From Plotosus lineatus (taxonomy: Eukaryota; Chordata; Actinopteri; Siluriformes; Plotosidae), in assembly GCA_024760905.1 (NCBI GenBank), contig CM045746.1, positions 12,203,966 to 12,267,965 on the forward strand: a stretch of 64,000 nucleotides of DNA, in the 5' to 3' direction. Position numbers and translations under genes: made by a program. Below the pieces are notes generated by a model. It was not told the DNA's origin and made no database searches. It saw only the letters and a program-made list of their open reading frames with translations. Below, piece by piece: positions 10,019-20,253 of this stretch; position 1 is the first letter of the stretch, and every line of letters begins with the position of its first letter.

Positions 10019-11737
10019 TTGTATGCTCGGTTGGAAAGTAAGGAGGGAGAAAATTATTTATACAGGTTGGCACAGCAGAGAAATAGAGATGGGAAGGACG
10101 TGCAGCAAGTTAGATTGATAAAGGACAGAGAGGGAAATGTATTGACTGATGACAGAACTGTGCTGGGAAAATGGAAAGAGTACTTTGAAGAGCTGATGAA
10201 TGAGGAAAATGAGAGCGAAAAAAGAGTAGAAGAGGTGACTGTTGAGGACCAGGAAGTAGCAAAGATTAGTAAGGATGAAGTGAGGAGGGCAATGAAGAGG
10301 ATGAAGAATGGAAAGGCAGTTGGTCCTGATGACATACCGGTGGAGGTATGGAAGTGTCTTGGAGAGGTAGCAGTAGATTTTCTGACAAGAACATTTAACA
10401 AGGTCTTAGAGAGTGAGAGGATGCCAGAGGAATGGAGGAGAAGTGTGCTTGTGCCCATTTTTAAGAACAAGGGAGATGTACAGAGTTGTGGCAACTACAG
10501 AGGGATAAAGTTGATGAGCCATACAATGAAGTTATGGGAAAGAATAGTGGAAGCAAGACTAAGGCAGAGGTCAGCATTTGTGAACAACAGTTTGGATTCA
10601 TGCCAAGAAAGAGCACCACAGATGCAGTGTTTGCCTTGAGGATGTTAATGGAGAAGTACAGAGAAGGTCAGAGGGAGCTGCATTGTGCCTTTGTGGATCT
10701 GGAGAAAGCATATGACAGGGTGCCGAGAGAAGAACTGTGGTATTGCATGAGGAAGTCTGGAGTGGCAGAGAAGTATGTTAGAGTGGTGCAGGACATGTAT
10801 GAGAGATGTAAGACAGTGGTGAGGTGTGCTGTCGGTGTGACACAAGAGTTCAAGGTGGAGGTGGGACTGCATCAAGGGTCAGCTCTCAGCCCCTTCTTGT
10901 TTGCTATGGTGATGGACAGGCTGACAGACGAGGTTAGACAAGATTCCCCATGGACTATGATGTTTGCAGATGACATTGTGATCTGTAGTGAGAGCAGAGA
11001 ACAAGTGCAGGAAAATCTAGAGAGGTGGAGGTATGCCCTGGAAAGGAGGGGAATGAAGGTTCGCCTCAGTAAGACAGAATACATGTGCATGAATGACAAG
11101 GACCCAAGAGGAACGGTGAGATTACAGGGAGCAGAGATAAGAAAGGTGGAGGATTTTAAGTACTTAGGCTCAACAATCCAGAGCAATGGAGAGTGTGGAA
11201 AAGAGGTCAAGAAGCGTGTGCAGGCAGGTTGGAATGGTTGGAGAAAGGTGTCCGGCGTGATGTGTGATAGGAGGGTATCGGCAAGAATGAAAGGAAAAGT
11301 GTACAAGGCGGTGTTGAGGCCAACGATGTTGTATGGGTTAGAAACAGTGGCCCTGGGGAAAAGACAGGAGGCGGAGCTGGAGGTCGCAGAGATGAAAATG
11401 TTCAGGTTCTATTTGGGAGTAACGAGGATGGATAGGATTAGGAATGAGCACATCAGAGGGACAGCACATGTAAGACAATTTGGAGACAAAGTCAGAGAGG
11501 CTAGATTGAGATGGTTTGGACATGTACAGAGGAGGCATAGTGAGTATATTGGTAATAGGATGCTGAGGCTGGAACTACCAGGCAAAAGGCCTAGAGGAAG
11601 ACCAAAGAGGTGATTCATGGATGTGGTGAAGGAGGACATGAAGGTCGTTGGTGTAAGAGAAGAGGATGCAAAGGATAGGGTGAGATGGAGGCAGATGATT
11701 CGCTGTGGCGACCCCTGAAGGGAAAAGCTGAAAGAAA
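10019..11737 (+). pseudogene. RTE reverse transcriptase domain with frameshift
   Basis: Frame 10019-10639 carries KAVGPDDIPVEVWKCL and VLVPIFKNKGD..NYRGI. A frame change near 10560 continues in 10486-11613 with QFGFMPRKSTTDAVFALR, FVDLEKAYDRV, LHQGSALSPFLF and the catalytic MMFADDIVI. A TGA replaces an Arg/Lys codon at 11611 just before FMDVVKEDMKVV. These are the standard reverse-transcriptase blocks 1-7 plus thumb and tail. Confidence 0.92.
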
Positions 11738-11738
11738 A

Positions 11739-11865
11739 AGAAGTTAAGGAAGACATGAAGGTCGTTGGAGTCAGAGAAGAAGATGCAGCGGACAGGGTGA
11801 GATGGAGGCGGATGATTTGCTGTGGCGACCCCTGAAGGGAGCCCTTGAAAGGAAAAGAAGAAGAA
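11739..11865 (+). repeat. Second, tandem RTE 3' tail
   Basis: GAAGACATGAAGGTCGTTGG to the end repeats the LINE's last 120 or so bases with about a dozen differences (for example GATTTGC for GATTCGC). The element therefore ends with two consecutive 3' ends inside one target duplication. Confidence 0.85.
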
Positions 11866-11866
11866 G

Positions 11867-11927
11867 CAGTGCTTCTCAATTATTTTCTGTGGTGCCCCCT
11901 CTAGGATGAAAAAAAAAACACACCCCC

Positions 11928-11974
<47 letters not shown>

Positions 11975-11990
11975 ACACACACCCGGCCCG
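11867..11990. repeat. hAT-end fragment and CA microsatellite
   Basis: CAGTGCTTCTCAATTATTTT followed by TGGTGCCCCCTCTAGG resembles the terminus of the hAT-like element at 32177-32747. It is followed by about 50 bases of CA repeat (11932-11981). Confidence 0.6.
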
Positions 11991-12970
11991 TGAGTGACTA
12001 TAAATTACTTACTTACTTGGTTGTGTCTTGAATCAAGGAAGACAACTGGTACGCATGTGACTTCGGAGTTCAAAGGCCGAAGCGCACACTCTGTTGCAGG
12101 TTGGGCAAGGCACACTTGTTGTTGAGATGACAGTTGACAGCATTCGGTGTCTCTGTTGGCGGACTGCTTCAAGGTGCAAGCGACGTTCATCCTCAAAGGC
12201 TACATCTGTGCGGTGGGTCAATGAGCGCCAGAGCTGTCTGTCATTAGCTGTTAGCTCGAGTTGGCCAGGCTTGATATCTGCCCATTTAAGGTTTGCCTTG
12301 AGGTTGTACTTGTATCTCTTCTTTGGTCGACCTTGGTAGCGGTTTCCTTTAACCAGTTCTCCATAGACGAGTTGGCGTGATTGATCAGCTTGGCTTGAAT
12401 GCTGGTGGTGTTGGCTCTGTCTAATACCACCTGGTTTGTGACACGGTCGTGCAACCGTATCTTCATGATGGAGCGGAGGGAGCGTTGGTGAAACTGCTCA
12501 AGCTTTTTGATGTGTCTTTGGTACACAATCCGATGAATGCTTTTGTGCTTCAAGACTTTGGTGTGAAGTCTGGCTAGTGCCTGACTAGCTTTTTGGATCC
12601 TGGCTGAAATTTCTCCATCAAGAAAACCATCACTGGAGATAGTGCTGCCCAAGTACTTGAATGTCTGGACATTTTTCAACTATGTGCCATCGATAGTGAT
12701 GCATGGTGGCTGGAGGGTCGTATTTTGTGCTGGCTGTACGAGTACTACAGTTTTTCCCAAGACTAATTGGTAGTCTGAATAGCTTGGCCACTTCAGAGAA
12801 TTTGTCAATTATGGTTTGCAGGTGGTTCTCTTCAGAGAGCACAGTCATCAGCAAACAGGGCCTCTAATACTAACCTGTGAAGTGTCTTTGTTTTTGCATT
12901 TCGGTTCCTCAGGTCGAACACTGACCCATCAAGCCAGTATTTGATATACACTCCAAGGTCAAGGTCACTG

Positions 12971-13320
12971 GGCAGTGGTGGTCTAGTGGTATAGGGCGCT
13001 GGATCACTGATCCAAAGGTTGGGGGTTCGAGTCCCACTCTCCACAAGGTTGTCACTGTCCCCCCAGTGCGGCTAACTGGGTTATCAAAGGCAGGCCATGT
13101 CTCTCACTGTCTATGGTGACAGGCATGTAAAAAAACAATTGCTGACTTTCGTAAAAGAGTAGGCTGAAAAGTCGTCAGCGTGTTTCTGTCCCTTGCTAAA
13201 AGGGTTGTGACAGGAAGGGCATCCGACGTAAAAACCTCTGCCAAATCAAATGTGCGAATCAGATGATTCGCTGTGGCGACTCCTGAGTAAAAGGGAAAAA
13301 GCCGAAAGGAAGACAGACAG
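12971..13320 (+). mobile_element. Full-length tRNA-headed SINE with RTE-type tail, perfect target duplication
   Basis: Flanked by an exact 21-bp duplication (12950-12970 and 13321-13341, starting ACTCCAAGGTCAAGG). The head has an intact box A TGGTCTAGTGG (12979-12989) and box B GGTTCGAGTCC (13024-13034), so a polymerase III promoter is present. The core (CTCACTGTCTATGGTGACAGGC) is followed by GACAGGAAGGGCATCCGAC and the tail GATTCGCTGTGGCGAC..CTGA. Those last two parts match the 5' leader and the 3' end of the RTE LINE. It splits the zinc-finger LINE, so it is younger than that element. Confidence 0.93.
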
Positions 13321-13888
13321 ACTCCAAGGTCAAGGTCACTGATAGCATGGTTGAGTACTTGAGTAAAAAAGAGATTGAACAGCACAGGAGCCAGGACACA
13401 GCCTTGCTTTACTCCATTGGTGATTTCGAAGCACTCTGATGGTTCACCATTTGAGAGTCTTTCTGCCCGTCATATCTTGGTGGAACAGTTTGCCTAACGG
13501 TGTGAATTTTGGAGGGCAGCCAAGCTTTCTGAGTCAGCAAACCCTTGAATCTCTTCAACTTTCTCATCCCACCACTTATCCTGCATTTTCCTTATCTCCC
13601 TCTGAGCCTCACTCTGCAAGGACTTGAATCTGTTCTTCTTTGGCACTGAATCTGGGTTGTTTTGCCACTCCATGAATGCCTTGTTTTTCTTGGCCAAGAG
13701 ATCCTCTATGGCAGTGTTGCTCTGATCAAACCGGTCTTGGTGATGTCTGCGTTTATGGCCAAGCACAGTCTTAGCTGTCTCCTGTATCCTACCCCAGTGT
13801 TGAAAGCTGCACGAGTTTGCTTTGGCCTCCTTGGGAAGTGGCGAGCTATGTGCAATCGAAGGATTGTGCGCACAAGCCTATGATCCGT

Positions 13889-14584
13889 TCAACCTTCTGC
13901 ACCCCTCATTACTCTTGATATTAGGACGTCTTTAATGTCACACTGGCGAAGAATAACATAGTCAATGAGGTGCCATTGTCTAGAGCGTGGATGCATCCAT
14001 GTGGTCTTGTACTTATCAGCCATCCTGAATGTGGTGTTACTGAGATTTAGATTGTGCTCCACACATTTGCTCAGCAGAAGAAGACTGTTGTTGTTCATCT
14101 TGCCCACACCGTGTCTGTCAAGTACACCTTCCCATTGATAGTGGTCATAACCTACTCGGGCATTAAAGTCACAGAGCACTATGAGTTTATTGCTGGAAGA
14201 CACAGAGCTCAGAAGGAAATCGAGGTCAGCATCGAACTGTTCTATGGTATCTTCTGTGCTCGTCAGCATTGGTGCATAGGCACTGATGATTATGAGATGT
14301 CGTTTTTGGTCAAGTGGCAAGCGAAGTTTCATTAGTCTTTTGGTGATACCAACTGGAAGGTCTGGGAGCTGTTTCAATAGACATGACTTTATGGCTAAGC
14401 CGACTCCACGGATCCTGTCTTCGTTTTCTGGTTTGCCTTTCCAGAAGAAAGTGTAGCCATCAGATGGTTCAACAAGAGATCCTTCATCCGCTAGTCTTGC
14501 CTTACTAAGAGCAGCTATGTCTGTGTCTATGTATGCGAGACAATTCCTTGGAAAACAGGGCTTTTTTTCTTTGTGGTCTGTCAA
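13889..14584 (-). pseudogene. Endonuclease domain of the zinc-finger LINE
   Basis: A 231-codon open frame. IISAYAPMLTSTEDT, VLCDFNARVGYDHYQWEG, GKMNNNSLLLLSKC and WMHPRSRQWHLIDYVILRQ are the standard endonuclease/exonuclease/phosphatase fold motifs of LINEs. The frame runs to ISRVMRGAEG, just short of the final catalytic His. The start is lost. Confidence 0.85.
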
Positions 14585-14814
14585 CTTTGTCTCTGTCCAT
14601 TAAGGTACCAATGTTCCATGCCCCTAGTATGAGCTTCTTTCTTCGTTTTTTATTGTTTCGACCGCTGAGAGGGATGATCTGCCAGCTGCAGTGGGCTGGC
14701 CATACTTGGCAAAGCAGGCAATTTTCAGGCCATCTTTCCTAGCCCCTTCCCATACTTTGGTAAGCAGTGCTGTCCTGAAGAGACCGTTGAGCAATTTCAT
14801 GTTTTACACTTGCA

Positions 14815-14957
14815 TTGCTTCTGTGAGCTGTATACGATACTGTATTTGAAAAAATGTTCAATAACATTGCATCTCAAATGTATTGATTCTTTGTTCTGAG
14901 TCAGCATTCAATGTCCATGATTCACAACCATAAGTCATTGTAACCAACACTATAGCT
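14815..14957 (-). pseudogene. Reverse-transcriptase C-terminal fragment of another LINE
   Basis: On minus the sequence reads LKAIVLVTMTYGCESWTLNA then DSEQRINTFEMQCY before a stop. TYGCESWTL is the classic block downstream of the LINE catalytic core. It differs from both LINE families nearby, so it is a third, truncated element. Confidence 0.7.
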
Positions 14958-14959
14958 TT

Positions 14960-15305
14960 CAGTTCATTTTCTATAACCGCTTAATCCTAATTAGGGTCAT
15001 GGGGAGGCTGGCGCCCATTCCAGCCGACTCCAGGCAAGGGCAGAGTATACCTTGGACAGCTGGCAAGGCCATCGCAGGGCGGAAACACGCTGACGGCTAT
15101 CAAATAACTCTTGATGAAAGTCAGCAATGGTTCTTTTACATGAACCTCGCACCATAGACTGTGAGAGACATGGCCGGCCTTTGATAACCCAGTTTGTTAC
15201 CCACTGCACTGGGGGGACAGTGACAACTCGTTGAGAGTGGAGCTTGGACCCCCAACCTTCGGATCAGTGATCAAGCCCTTTTACCACCAAGCCATCACTG
15301 CCCAT
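14960..15305 (-). mobile_element. tRNA-headed SINE, 'CCGCTTAATCC'-type tail
   Basis: The same head and core as the RTE-tailed SINEs (GTGAGAGACATGGCCGGCCT, CCCAACCTTCGGATCAGTGA) but the tail is CCAGCCGACTCCAGGCAAGG..GGGTCATGGGGAGGCTGGCG..TTTCTATAACCGCTTAATCC. Box B is damaged. I could not find a clear target duplication. Confidence 0.8.
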
Positions 15306-15421
15306 GCCCATTCACATGATTTATTTTTACATAACCTGTACTTGACTATTCACATTTTTACATTGCCCTTATCTGTACATAACTGCTTTTAATTGTACCT
15401 ACTGCACATGCTGTATATTTT

Positions 15422-16147
15422 CAGGGCTGAAATGATCAAAAAATAAGTGAAAACATTATGGCAACAAAGTTGCCATTCAAGGTCGCAAAGCGACCGAGGT
15501 GCGCAGCAGCACCTTAGCCCACCAAGCACCTTAACCCCCCTCCCGCAAGGGGGGGTCTCAGGGGTAATCCCCAGAAAATTTTGAAATTTGAAAGGCTGAG
15601 AGGTGCATTTTTGAGCATTTCAACTTTAAAAGCAGTTGGTCTGAGCTATTATAAAATTTACAGAACTTGACAGTTATATCTGTAACAAGAAAAAATAAAA
15701 TAAAGAAATTAGTAAATAATACTGTATGTTCATTATCATTTAAATATAGACATTTTATTGTTAAAATGTTAGTGCTGAAATCTATATTGAGTATGTTATA
15801 TATGTATTTTATCTAACAATTATCAAGACAAGTTACTTGGTATATGTATTAGAAATACAATATGCAAACCACAAATGACAATATATTATATATACACATG
15901 ATAGCAATTAGGCCCCTGGAAAGCTTGTATATGGATATACAGGAACGTGAAATAATAAAGAAAAGAAAGCATGTGAAAGAACTGTCATTAGGATTACTAT
16001 TAGCGGAACTTTTCCAAGAAACGAATGAAAACTGGAAGTTCATTGGACAAGCAGGTGCTGCTGCGCGCTGCTTCGCGACCTCAAATGGCCACAGTTGACC
16101 CTTCACTGCCATAGTGTACTCACTTATTTTTGACCCCTACAGCACTG
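15422..16147. mobile_element. Non-autonomous DNA transposon with long inverted ends
   Basis: The left end CAGGGCTGAAATGATCAAAA, then AATAAGTGAAAACATTATGG and AGGTCGCAAAGCGACC..GAGGTGCGCAGCAGCACC, is mirrored on the right by CAGTGCTGTAGGGGTCAAAA, AATAAGTGAGTACACTATGG and AGGTCGCGAAGCAGC..GCGCAGCAGCACC (read on minus). Inverted ends span about 100 bp. The left subterminal region can fold into two short GC-rich hairpins. CAG-type ends and size suggest hAT, but the 8-bp flanks match poorly. An open frame at 15862-16098 runs into the right end and has no recognised domain. Confidence 0.7.
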
Positions 16148-16225
16148 CTTATAATTGTACATTATGAAACATCACAACATCAAATTTTATTGGAATACAT
16201 TAGGTTTAGCTTTTTTGGTGTCAAT

Positions 16226-16296
16226 ATGGTTAATTCTTGTTGTGCTGTTGGCTGTCAAAACCGTGAAGGCGGTCGCAAAGAAGTAACTTTTCACCG
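16226..16296 (+). pseudogene. THAP-type first exon (orphan)
   Basis: ATG then VNSCCAVGCQNREGGRKEVT FHR, ending at a good donor CG|GTAAGT. The C-x4-C spacing near the N-terminus and the F-x-R/P end of the first exon are typical of THAP zinc-finger proteins and THAP transposases. No matching second exon follows before the next relic at 17395. Likely a remnant. Confidence 0.45.
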
Positions 16297-17097
16297 GTAA
16301 GTGTGGTTTCTTAACAAATCTGTGACCTTTTATGCAAGTAGAGAGGGTCACTTTAGGAAGTTCTTGTAAGGAGACCAGTTGTGTTCTCCCCTAAACTGGT
16401 ATTGAGATGGCATGTGCATGTACTGTATAGATTTTTGGCCATTGTGCATCAATATCTCAGGTGAACTTGTACCTGTATCTTTAATGAGTTAATTGTTAAC
16501 ATTGTTAACAAGCATGTATGTAACTTGTCTGTTATTGTATATATCTGTAATCAATACAAAATGTATCATGTTGCTACTGCTCATTTATATGATGTAATAT
16601 TACATGTGTAGCTTAACTGTAAGTGTTTGTGGTTATAAATGTGTAGTGCTGTTGAGTTCTGGAGACAGGCTGCAGGTTCTGATTCCCCTTGGGAGCTCTT
16701 TGTTCTAACATTAAGCGAATAAAACTAACGTACATGCTTCAGATGATTGATTTCTGAACCTGAGAGCGATACTTGTGTGGAATATACTGTATTGATAACA
16801 TTTCCGAGATTGTTCATCCTCTTGTACAAAAAGTGTCTGAAAAATTCTTTGTAATTTGTAGAATACTGTATATCAATTGAAATCCCTGCTACACTATACA
16901 GTACTAAGACAAGAGAGGTGGGTGTGGCAGTTGACATGTTTGGCATAGGGAATATTATTAAGGTCTGTACCTCCTATTACAGTATCTTCCAAACCTTCCT
17001 GGGCATGCTGCAAATGTTGAAATCATATTCATGTCTCTAGGGATCCAAAACATCCTACTTATTTAGATTTCCATATCAATGTGTGTATGTTTACCAT
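16297..17097. other. Unassigned intergenic DNA
   Basis: AT-rich, no repeated motif that I recognise, no convincing exon. Short minus-strand open frames have no family resemblance. Confidence 0.45.
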
Positions 17098-17210
17098 GCT
17101 TTTTGCCCTAACCGGAAATCAGAGCCTATTGACCACGGCGACATACATAATGTATACAGAGTGCGCAGTCTAGTTTTTCCTCTATGTCATTGCACGGTAT
17201 ACACAGAGTC
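17098..17210 (+). promoter_or_regulatory. Sequence homologous to the ecpas promoter
   Basis: TTTGCCCTAACCGGAA, CTATTGACCACGGCGACATA and GTGCGCAGTCTAGTTTTTCC line up in order with TTTGCCCTAACCGGAA, AATTACCACGCGATA and GTGCGCAGTCTAATTTTTTCC at 23107-23180. The ETS-core and TGCGCA motifs are kept. A THAP-like ORF starts about 185 bases further on. Confidence 0.55.
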
Positions 17211-17394
17211 CTCTAGTTACGAAAGAGTTCTCCAAATAACTATCCTAAAGATGGATTTCACGTGACTTATGCATACTTAATTAGGTATCTGCGTGCACAG
17301 ACTGGGTCGAAAACTTTGTTGTTTATATAGTTTTTTTGACAAGGCTTACTTGGCTTATCTCAAGTTGTGTTTTTATGTATAAAAATATGGCACC

Positions 17395-17561
17395 ATGCCT
17401 TCATGCTGTGTTGTTGACTGCACAACTAGAAGAAAAAACAACCTGGACTGTTTCTGTTCCAAGACAGTTCCAGCTCGCAGAAAAAAATGGAACGATAAAT
17501 GGCAATTCTTATCCAAAGAGAATTGTAAAATGCTTTCGGTCTCAATAAAAATGCTGGTTTT
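17395..17561 (+). pseudogene. THAP-like zinc-finger ORF fragment
   Basis: The frame reads MPSCCVVDCTTRRKNNLDCF, CSKTVPARRKKWNDKW and then QFLSKENCKML. The MPSCC..C start and the basic ARRKKW patch fit the first half of a THAP domain, but the later conserved C..H and AVPTIF parts are absent. The frame then runs into a TA-flanked element at 17595. Confidence 0.45.
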
Positions 17562-17594
17562 AATCCAAAATCTTGCAGATTTTACTTACATATA

Positions 17595-18106
17595 CAGGGA
17601 TCCCTCGCTCCTTCACGGTTCATTTCATGCAGCTTCAGTGCATCATGTTTTTTTTTTTAATATTCATCGAATTAAAAAATAAGGAAATTAAGGAAGAATA
17701 GGGGGAAAAGTTAAGGAAAATGCCACAAAAACAAGGCCAATTATGCAAAAAAAACAAACAAACAAACAAAAAACACTCTACACAAACACTAAACAAAAAA
17801 CAACCCAAAACCTCCCATCAGAACTAGTTACATTTTAGTGACGTGCGCATCTGAGTGCTTGCACACGCATCTGCGTGCATGCACGCCCGTCTGTATGTGT
17901 GTATATTTATATCTTATATACATCTTATGCATTATTTTTAATGTTTAATTGTCATTATAAGCATTTATAGCATTGAATATGTATTTATTGATATTATATA
18001 CACATATACATGTACGTATAGTCAGGGGGGTGGTCCTAATTTGCGGAATTCGGTGGTTGTGGAGGGATCTCGGTCTCAATTAACTGAGGAAAGTGAGGGA
18101 TTCCTG
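17595..18106 (-). mobile_element. TA-flanked element, 'CAGGGATCCCT' family
   Basis: Starts CAGGGATCCCTCGC and ends GAGGGATTCCTG between TA dinucleotides, inverted relative to 5448-5937 and about the same length. The interior includes a CATCTG..GTGTGT block and an A-rich tract. Confidence 0.72.
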
Positions 18107-18287
18107 TATTTCCTTTCATGTAAATCTCCCCCTCCATATACCACCATAGTGACATGGTACTGAATTATTATATCATATATTGCACATCAACCATTAACAG
18201 AGTACGTACTTGTTATAACTTTAAATATAACTTTTTGAAACAAAAAAATAAGAAAAAATGCACAAATTTCCTGTGCTGCTTTTACAG

Positions 18288-18426
18288 TAATGAAAGAAAG
18301 CGCAAACGAGATATACACCAAGAAAATCAGCCCCCTGCTAAAAGACAGTTAGAAGTAGAGGATGGGATGTCTGGAATTCTACCTCTAACAGACAACATAC
18401 AAGACAAAACTCGCATGGGGATTTAG
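18288..18426 (+). pseudogene. Exon-like relic, basic Lys/Arg-rich
   Basis: After a good acceptor (GCTGCTTTTACAG) the frame reads NERKRKRDIHQENQPPAKRQ LEVEDGMSGILPLTDN and stops at TAG. It could be a second exon of the THAP-like relic upstream, split from it by the 17595-18106 insertion. No known family is recognised. Confidence 0.35.
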
Positions 18427-18474
18427 GTCCCAATTAACCACATCTTCGTCTTCTTTTCCTTTCGGATATTCCCT

Positions 18475-20019
18475 TCAGGGGTCGCCACAGCGAATCATCC
18501 GACTCCATCTCACCTTATCCTCTGCATCTTCTTCTCTTACGCCAACGACCTTCATGTCTTCTTTCACCACATCCATAAATCTCTTCTTTGGTCTTCCTCT
18601 AGGCCTTCTGCCTGGAAGTTCCAACCTCAGCATCCTACTACGAATATACTCACTATCCCTCCTCTGTACATGTCCAAACCATCTCAATCTAGCCTCTCTG
18701 ACTTTGTCTCCAAAACATCTTACATGCGCTGTCCCTCTGATGTACTCATTCCTGATCCTATCCATCCTCGTTACTCCCAAAGAGAACCTCAACATTTTCA
18801 TCTCTGCTACCTCCAGCTCTGCCTTCTGTCTTTTCCCCAGGGCCACTGTTTCTTGTACACTTTTCCTTTCATTCTTGCCGATACCTTCCTATCGCACATC
18901 ACACCGGACACTTTTCTCCAACCATTCCAACCTGTCTGCACACGCACTCTTCACCTCTTTTCCACACTCTCCATTGCTCTGGATTGTTGATCCTAAGTAC
19001 TTAAAATCCTCCACCTTCTTTATCTCTGCTCCCTGTAACCTCACCGTTCCTCCTGGGTCCTTCTCATTCACACACATGTATTCTGACTTACTGAGGGTAA
19101 CCTTCATTCCTCTCCTTTCCAGGGCATACCTCCACCTCTCTAGATTTTCCTCCACTTGTTCTCTGCTCTCACTGCAGATCACAATGTCATCTGCAAACAT
19201 CATAGTCCATGGGGAATCTTGTCTAACCTCGTCTGTCAGCCTGTCCATCACCATAGCAAACAAGAAGGGGCTCAGAGCTGACCCTTGATGCAGTCCCACC
19301 TCCTCCTTGAATTCTTTGGTCACACCAACAGCACACCTCACCACTGTCTTACATCTCTCATACATGTCCTGCACCATTCTAACATACCTCTCTGCCAGTC
19401 TTGGCATGCTTTCTATGCTTTCTCCAGATCCACAAAGGCACAATGCAGCTCCTTCTGACCTTCTCTGTACTTCTCTATTAACATCCTCAAAGCAAACACT
19501 GCATCTGTGGTGCTCTTTCTTGGCATGAAACCAAACTGTTGTTCACAAATGCTGACCTCTGCCCTTAGTCTAGCTTCCACTATTCTTTCCCATACCTTCA
19601 TCGTATGGATCATCAACTTTATCCCGCTGTAGCTGCAAAACTCTACACGTCTCCCTTGTTCTTAAAAATGGGCACCAGCACACTTCTCCATTCCTCCGGC
19701 ATCCTCTCACTCTCTAAGACCTTGTTGAATGTTCTTGTCAGAAAATCTACTGCTACCTCTCCTAGACACTTCCATACCTCCACCGGTATTTCATCAGGAT
19801 CAACTACCAACTCTTCATCCTCTTCAATACCCTCCTCACTTCACCCTTACTAATCTTTGCTACTTCCTGGTCCTCAATGATCACCTCTTCTATACTTTTT
19901 TCTCTCTCATTTTCCTCATTCATCTGCTCTTCAAAGTACTCTTTCCATCTTCCCAGCACCCTTCTGTCATCAGTCAATACATTTCCCTCTCTGTCCTTAA
20001 TCACTCTAACTTGCTGCAC
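18475..20019 (-). pseudogene. RTE reverse transcriptase, several frameshifts
   Basis: Blocks in order on minus: KEYFEEQMNEENEREK, IPVEVWKCLGEVAVDF, QFGFMPRKSTTDAVFALR, LHQGSALSPFLFAMV, MMFADDIVICSESREQ, FKYLGSTIQSNGECGK and FGHVQRRDSEYIRSRM. At least four frame changes separate them, near 19810, 19640, 19430 and 18940. Confidence 0.88.
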
Positions 20020-20253
20020 GTCCTTCCCATCTCAATTTCTCTGCTGTGCCAACCTGTATAGATCATTTTCTCCCTCCTTACTGTCCAGCCTATCATACAA
20101 GTCCTCATACGCCCTCTGTTTGGCCTTTGACACCGCTACCTTCGCCTTACGCTGTGTCTCCGTGTACTCCTGTTTACTTGCTTCGGTCATCTCAATGTCC
20201 CACTTCTCTTAGTTATCCCCTTTCTTTTGTACACATTCCTGCACGTCCTCATT

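Larger units (their letters stand above)
8892..11865 (+). mobile_element. RTE-clade LINE, near full length, broken
   Basis: A 2.97-kb non-LTR retrotransposon flanked by a 17-bp target duplication with one mismatch (8875-8891 and 11866-11882, GCAGTGATTCTCAATTA on the left). The order is a 5' leader (to about 9200), an apurinic-type endonuclease, a reverse transcriptase with FADD, a C-terminal GLETVALGKRQ..FGHVQRR block and a tail CGCTGTGGCGACCCCTGAAG. It is disabled by a deletion in the endonuclease and several frameshifts and stops. A second copy of the tail is joined at 11739-11865. Confidence 0.92.
12000..14810 (-). mobile_element. Non-LTR retrotransposon with C-terminal zinc finger, internally deleted
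   Basis: Read on minus: endonuclease (13889-14584), linker (13494-13766), then a jump into the middle of the reverse transcriptase (EITNGVKQGCVLAPVLFNLF near 13360-13440, LEALFADDCAL near 12840), FKYLGSTISSDG (12650) and a C-terminal CPTCNRVCASAF..H...C finger (near 12050-12110). The 3' end is a (GTAA)n tail at about 12000-12020. The N-terminal half of the reverse transcriptase is missing and there are frameshifts. A SINE splits it. The clade is uncertain; the zinc-finger tail suggests an I/Nimb- or R1-like lineage rather than RTE. Confidence 0.8.

Noticed and set aside
12971..13045. Possible genuine tRNA gene with perfect boxes A and B
   Set aside because: The acceptor stem does not pair and the sequence continues into a SINE core; the same head recurs several times.
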